DNA from: an uncultured Clostridium sp. | GTDB taxonomy: Bacteria; Bacillota_A; Clostridia; TANB77; CAG-508 | Direction of reading: 5' to 3' | NCBI GenBank assembly: GCA_946491915.1 | Contig: CAMLYR010000035.1 | Coordinates: forward strand, 1 to 14,632 | Length of the DNA: 14,632 nucleotides | Shown: positions 13,385 to 14,632 of the stretch, piece after piece | Layout: each line of letters begins with the position of its first letter | Position numbering within the stretch: the first letter of the stretch is position 1 | Notes under the pieces: generated by a model | Database searches by the model: none | Told to the model about the DNA's origin: nothing | Seen by the model: only the letters and a program-made list of their open reading frames with translations | Made by a program: the position numbers and the translations under genes

Positions 13385-14403
13385 ATACAGTTTATCGATT
13401 GGTAGAACCTAGACGCTTTGAGGCACAGTTTACGGATATTGATATCTTAGAGGATAATGTCCTTGTGCGACCGACCCATTTATCTATTTGTCATGCTGAT
13501 CAGAGGTATTATCAGGGAACAAGAGCAAAAGAAATTTTGGAAAAAAAGCTGCCGATGTCTTTGATCCACGAAGGGATTGGGAAAGTTGAGTATGATCCTA
13601 AGGGAGAATTTGAAATCGGAAAATATGTTGTAATGATTCCAAATACTCCTTGCGAAAAAGATAAATATATTGGTGAAAACTATTTGCGGTCTAGTAAATT
13701 CCGTGGAAGTGGATTCGATGGTTTTATGCAAGACTACGTTGCAATGAGGAGAAATCGCCTTGTACTATTACCAGAAAGCATTAACCTTAATGTTGCCGCC
13801 TTTACGGAAATTGTATCTGTAAGTTATCATGCAATTGATAGGTTTGTTAGATTTTCGCATGATCGTAGAGATAGAGTAGGAATATGGGGAGATGGAAATC
13901 TGGCATTTATTACTTCTCTATTATTAAAGAAGAGGCTTCCAGATACAGAGGTATATATTTTTGGAATTAATGAATATAAGATGCGAGATTTTGTTTTCGC
14001 AGACGGAACATATGATATAGATGAAATCCCTAAAGATATTGGATTGGATCATGCATTTGAATGTGTCGGACAGGCTGCTTCAGGTAATGCCATCAATCAG
14101 ATTATAGATTATATTAAACCTGAGGGTACCATTTCTATACTTGGCGTATCAGAAAATCCAGTTCCGATTAATACCCGGATGGTTCTGGAAAAAGGCCTGC
14201 ATATGTTTGGAAGCAGTAGAAGCGGATATGAAGATTTTAAGGGAACTATTGAGCTATATCGTGAAAATAAAGATGTTCAGGAGTATCTTGAGCGCTTGAT
14301 AAGCGATATCGTTCCGATAAAAACTATGAAAGATATGAATATGGCTTTTGATGTTGATATCAAGAAACCGGGCGGGAAAACAATTATGCTTTGGGAGAAG
14401 TGA
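13378..14403 (+). CDS. tarJ: Ribulose-5-phosphate reductase (zinc alcohol dehydrogenase family)
   Basis: 341 residues, the usual TarJ length. It reduces D-ribulose 5-phosphate to D-ribitol 5-phosphate with NADPH, the step before TarI. The sequence follows TarJ throughout: VYRLVEPRRFE, SICHADQRYYQGTR with the zinc-ligand Cys at 38, PMSLIHEGIGKV with H64-E65, MIPNTP, FDGFMQDYV, a nucleotide-binding GIWGDGNLAF (168-177), DHAFECVG, IDYIKPEGTISILGVSE and GSSRSGYEDF. It starts at TTG 13378 and overlaps tarI by 7 bases, so the two are translationally coupled. The only oddity is the TTG start, which could lower its output relative to TarI. Confidence 0.95.
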   Translation: MLNTVYRLVEPRRFEAQFTDIDILEDNVLVRPTHLSICHADQRYYQGTRAKEILEKKLPMSLIHEGIGKVEYDPKGEFEIGKYVVMIPNTPCEKDKYIGENYLRSSKFRGSGFDGFMQDYVAMRRNRLVLLPESINLNVAAFTEIVSVSYHAIDRFVRFSHDRRDRVGIWGDGNLAFITSLLLKKRLPDTEVYIFGINEYKMRDFVFADGTYDIDEIPKDIGLDHAFECVGQAASGNAINQIIDYIKPEGTISILGVSENPVPINTRMVLEKGLHMFGSSRSGYEDFKGTIELYRENKDVQEYLERLISDIVPIKTMKDMNMAFDVDIKKPGGKTIMLWEK

Positions 14404-14491
14404 TTTCCTGCATATGTTTTTGGAGTAATGCAGTTAAGCGAATGTCTTAATTGAGAAGCAAGACTACTTCAGCACAATACAATTACATGAG

Positions 14492-14531
14492 ACAGGGGAT
14501 AATGCTGATACCGGTATTATTCCCTGTTTTA
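14492..14531 (+). terminator. Intrinsic terminator after tarJ
   Basis: ACAGGGGATAAT (14492-14503) pairs with ATTATTCCCTGT (14516-14527) as a 12-bp stem with one G-U pair and a 12-base loop, followed by a short T-rich tail (TTTTATC). It is about 90 bases after tarJ. Confidence 0.65.
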
Positions 14532-14585
14532 TCAAATACCAGGAGGCAGACATCAAATTATCACATACCATAACCCCACTTCTCC

Positions 14586-14614
14586 TTGCAATAATATGTC
14601 GATTCGTATATAAT
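14586..14614 (+). promoter_or_regulatory. Promoter-like TTGCAA-N17-TATAAT pointing out of the window
   Basis: -35 TTGCAA (14586-14591, four of six consensus bases), perfect -10 TATAAT (14609-14614) and a 17-base spacer, after the tarJ terminator. It probably serves a gene beyond the right edge. Confidence 0.5.
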
Positions 14615-14632
14615 GTTACAGGTATGTTAAAA

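Noticed and set aside
14520..14632. Small minus-strand gene starting MVCDNLMSASW
   Set aside because: Only about 35 codons, running through the tarJ terminator stem, without any recognisable family; probably chance.

Overview
The window looks like a chromosomal segment from a low-GC Gram-positive anaerobe, most likely a Lachnospiraceae-type Clostridium relative. The clues are the AT-rich code, strong AGGAGG-type ribosome sites, sigma-A promoters, an L,D-transpeptidase carrying tandem aromatic cell-wall-binding repeats, and teichoic-acid genes of Gram-positive type. All genes lie on the + strand. I saw no tRNA, rRNA, CRISPR array, transposase or integrase.

Layout. (1) Bases 1-746 are the 3' part of a cell-wall-binding-repeat L,D-transpeptidase. 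(2) A promoter at 747-775 and a leader hairpin precede a GtrB-type polyprenyl-phosphate glycosyltransferase (878-1834). It is followed by a polysaccharide pyruvyl transferase gene (1930-3292) that is broken by a one-base insertion in a G run. An intrinsic terminator (3332-3368) closes this unit. (3) A TTGAAA-N17-TATAAT promoter (3403-3431), whose -10 overlaps an in-frame ATG, starts a seven-gene operon. It holds two TagF-like polyol-phosphate transferases (3460-4638, 4620-5759), a 940-residue fusion of GT2, apparent pseudo-GT2 and TagF-like domains (5800-8622), a divergent protein that seems to be a TagF-fold relative without its catalytic motifs (8630-9601), a membrane acyltransferase (9620-10657), a GT-C-like membrane glycosyltransferase (10660-12159) and a GtrA flippase-like protein (12149-12565). 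(4) A second TTGAAA-N17-TATAAT promoter (12586-12614) drives tarI-tarJ (12671-14403), which make CDP-ribitol. A terminator follows at 14492-14531. Another promoter-like sequence at 14586-14614 points out of the window.

How the genes fit together (inference). TarJ reduces ribulose 5-phosphate to ribitol 5-phosphate and TarI activates it to CDP-ribitol. The TagF-like enzymes would polymerise or insert ribitol phosphate into a wall teichoic acid or teichoic-acid-like capsule, and the GT2 domain of the fusion would add a backbone or side-chain sugar in the cytoplasm. GtrB, GtrA and the GT-C protein form a complete three-component system for adding a lipid-carried sugar outside the membrane, and the acyltransferase would O-acylate. 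The pyruvyl transferase would add pyruvate ketals but appears to be inactivated in this genome. The early linkage-unit genes (tagO, tarA, tarB in the strict sense) and the export ABC transporter are not in the window.

The most interesting items are the three-domain fusion with an apparently dead middle glycosyltransferase, the motif-less TagF relative beside it, the frameshifted pyruvyl transferase, and the shared ATTGAAATA element in the two main promoters.
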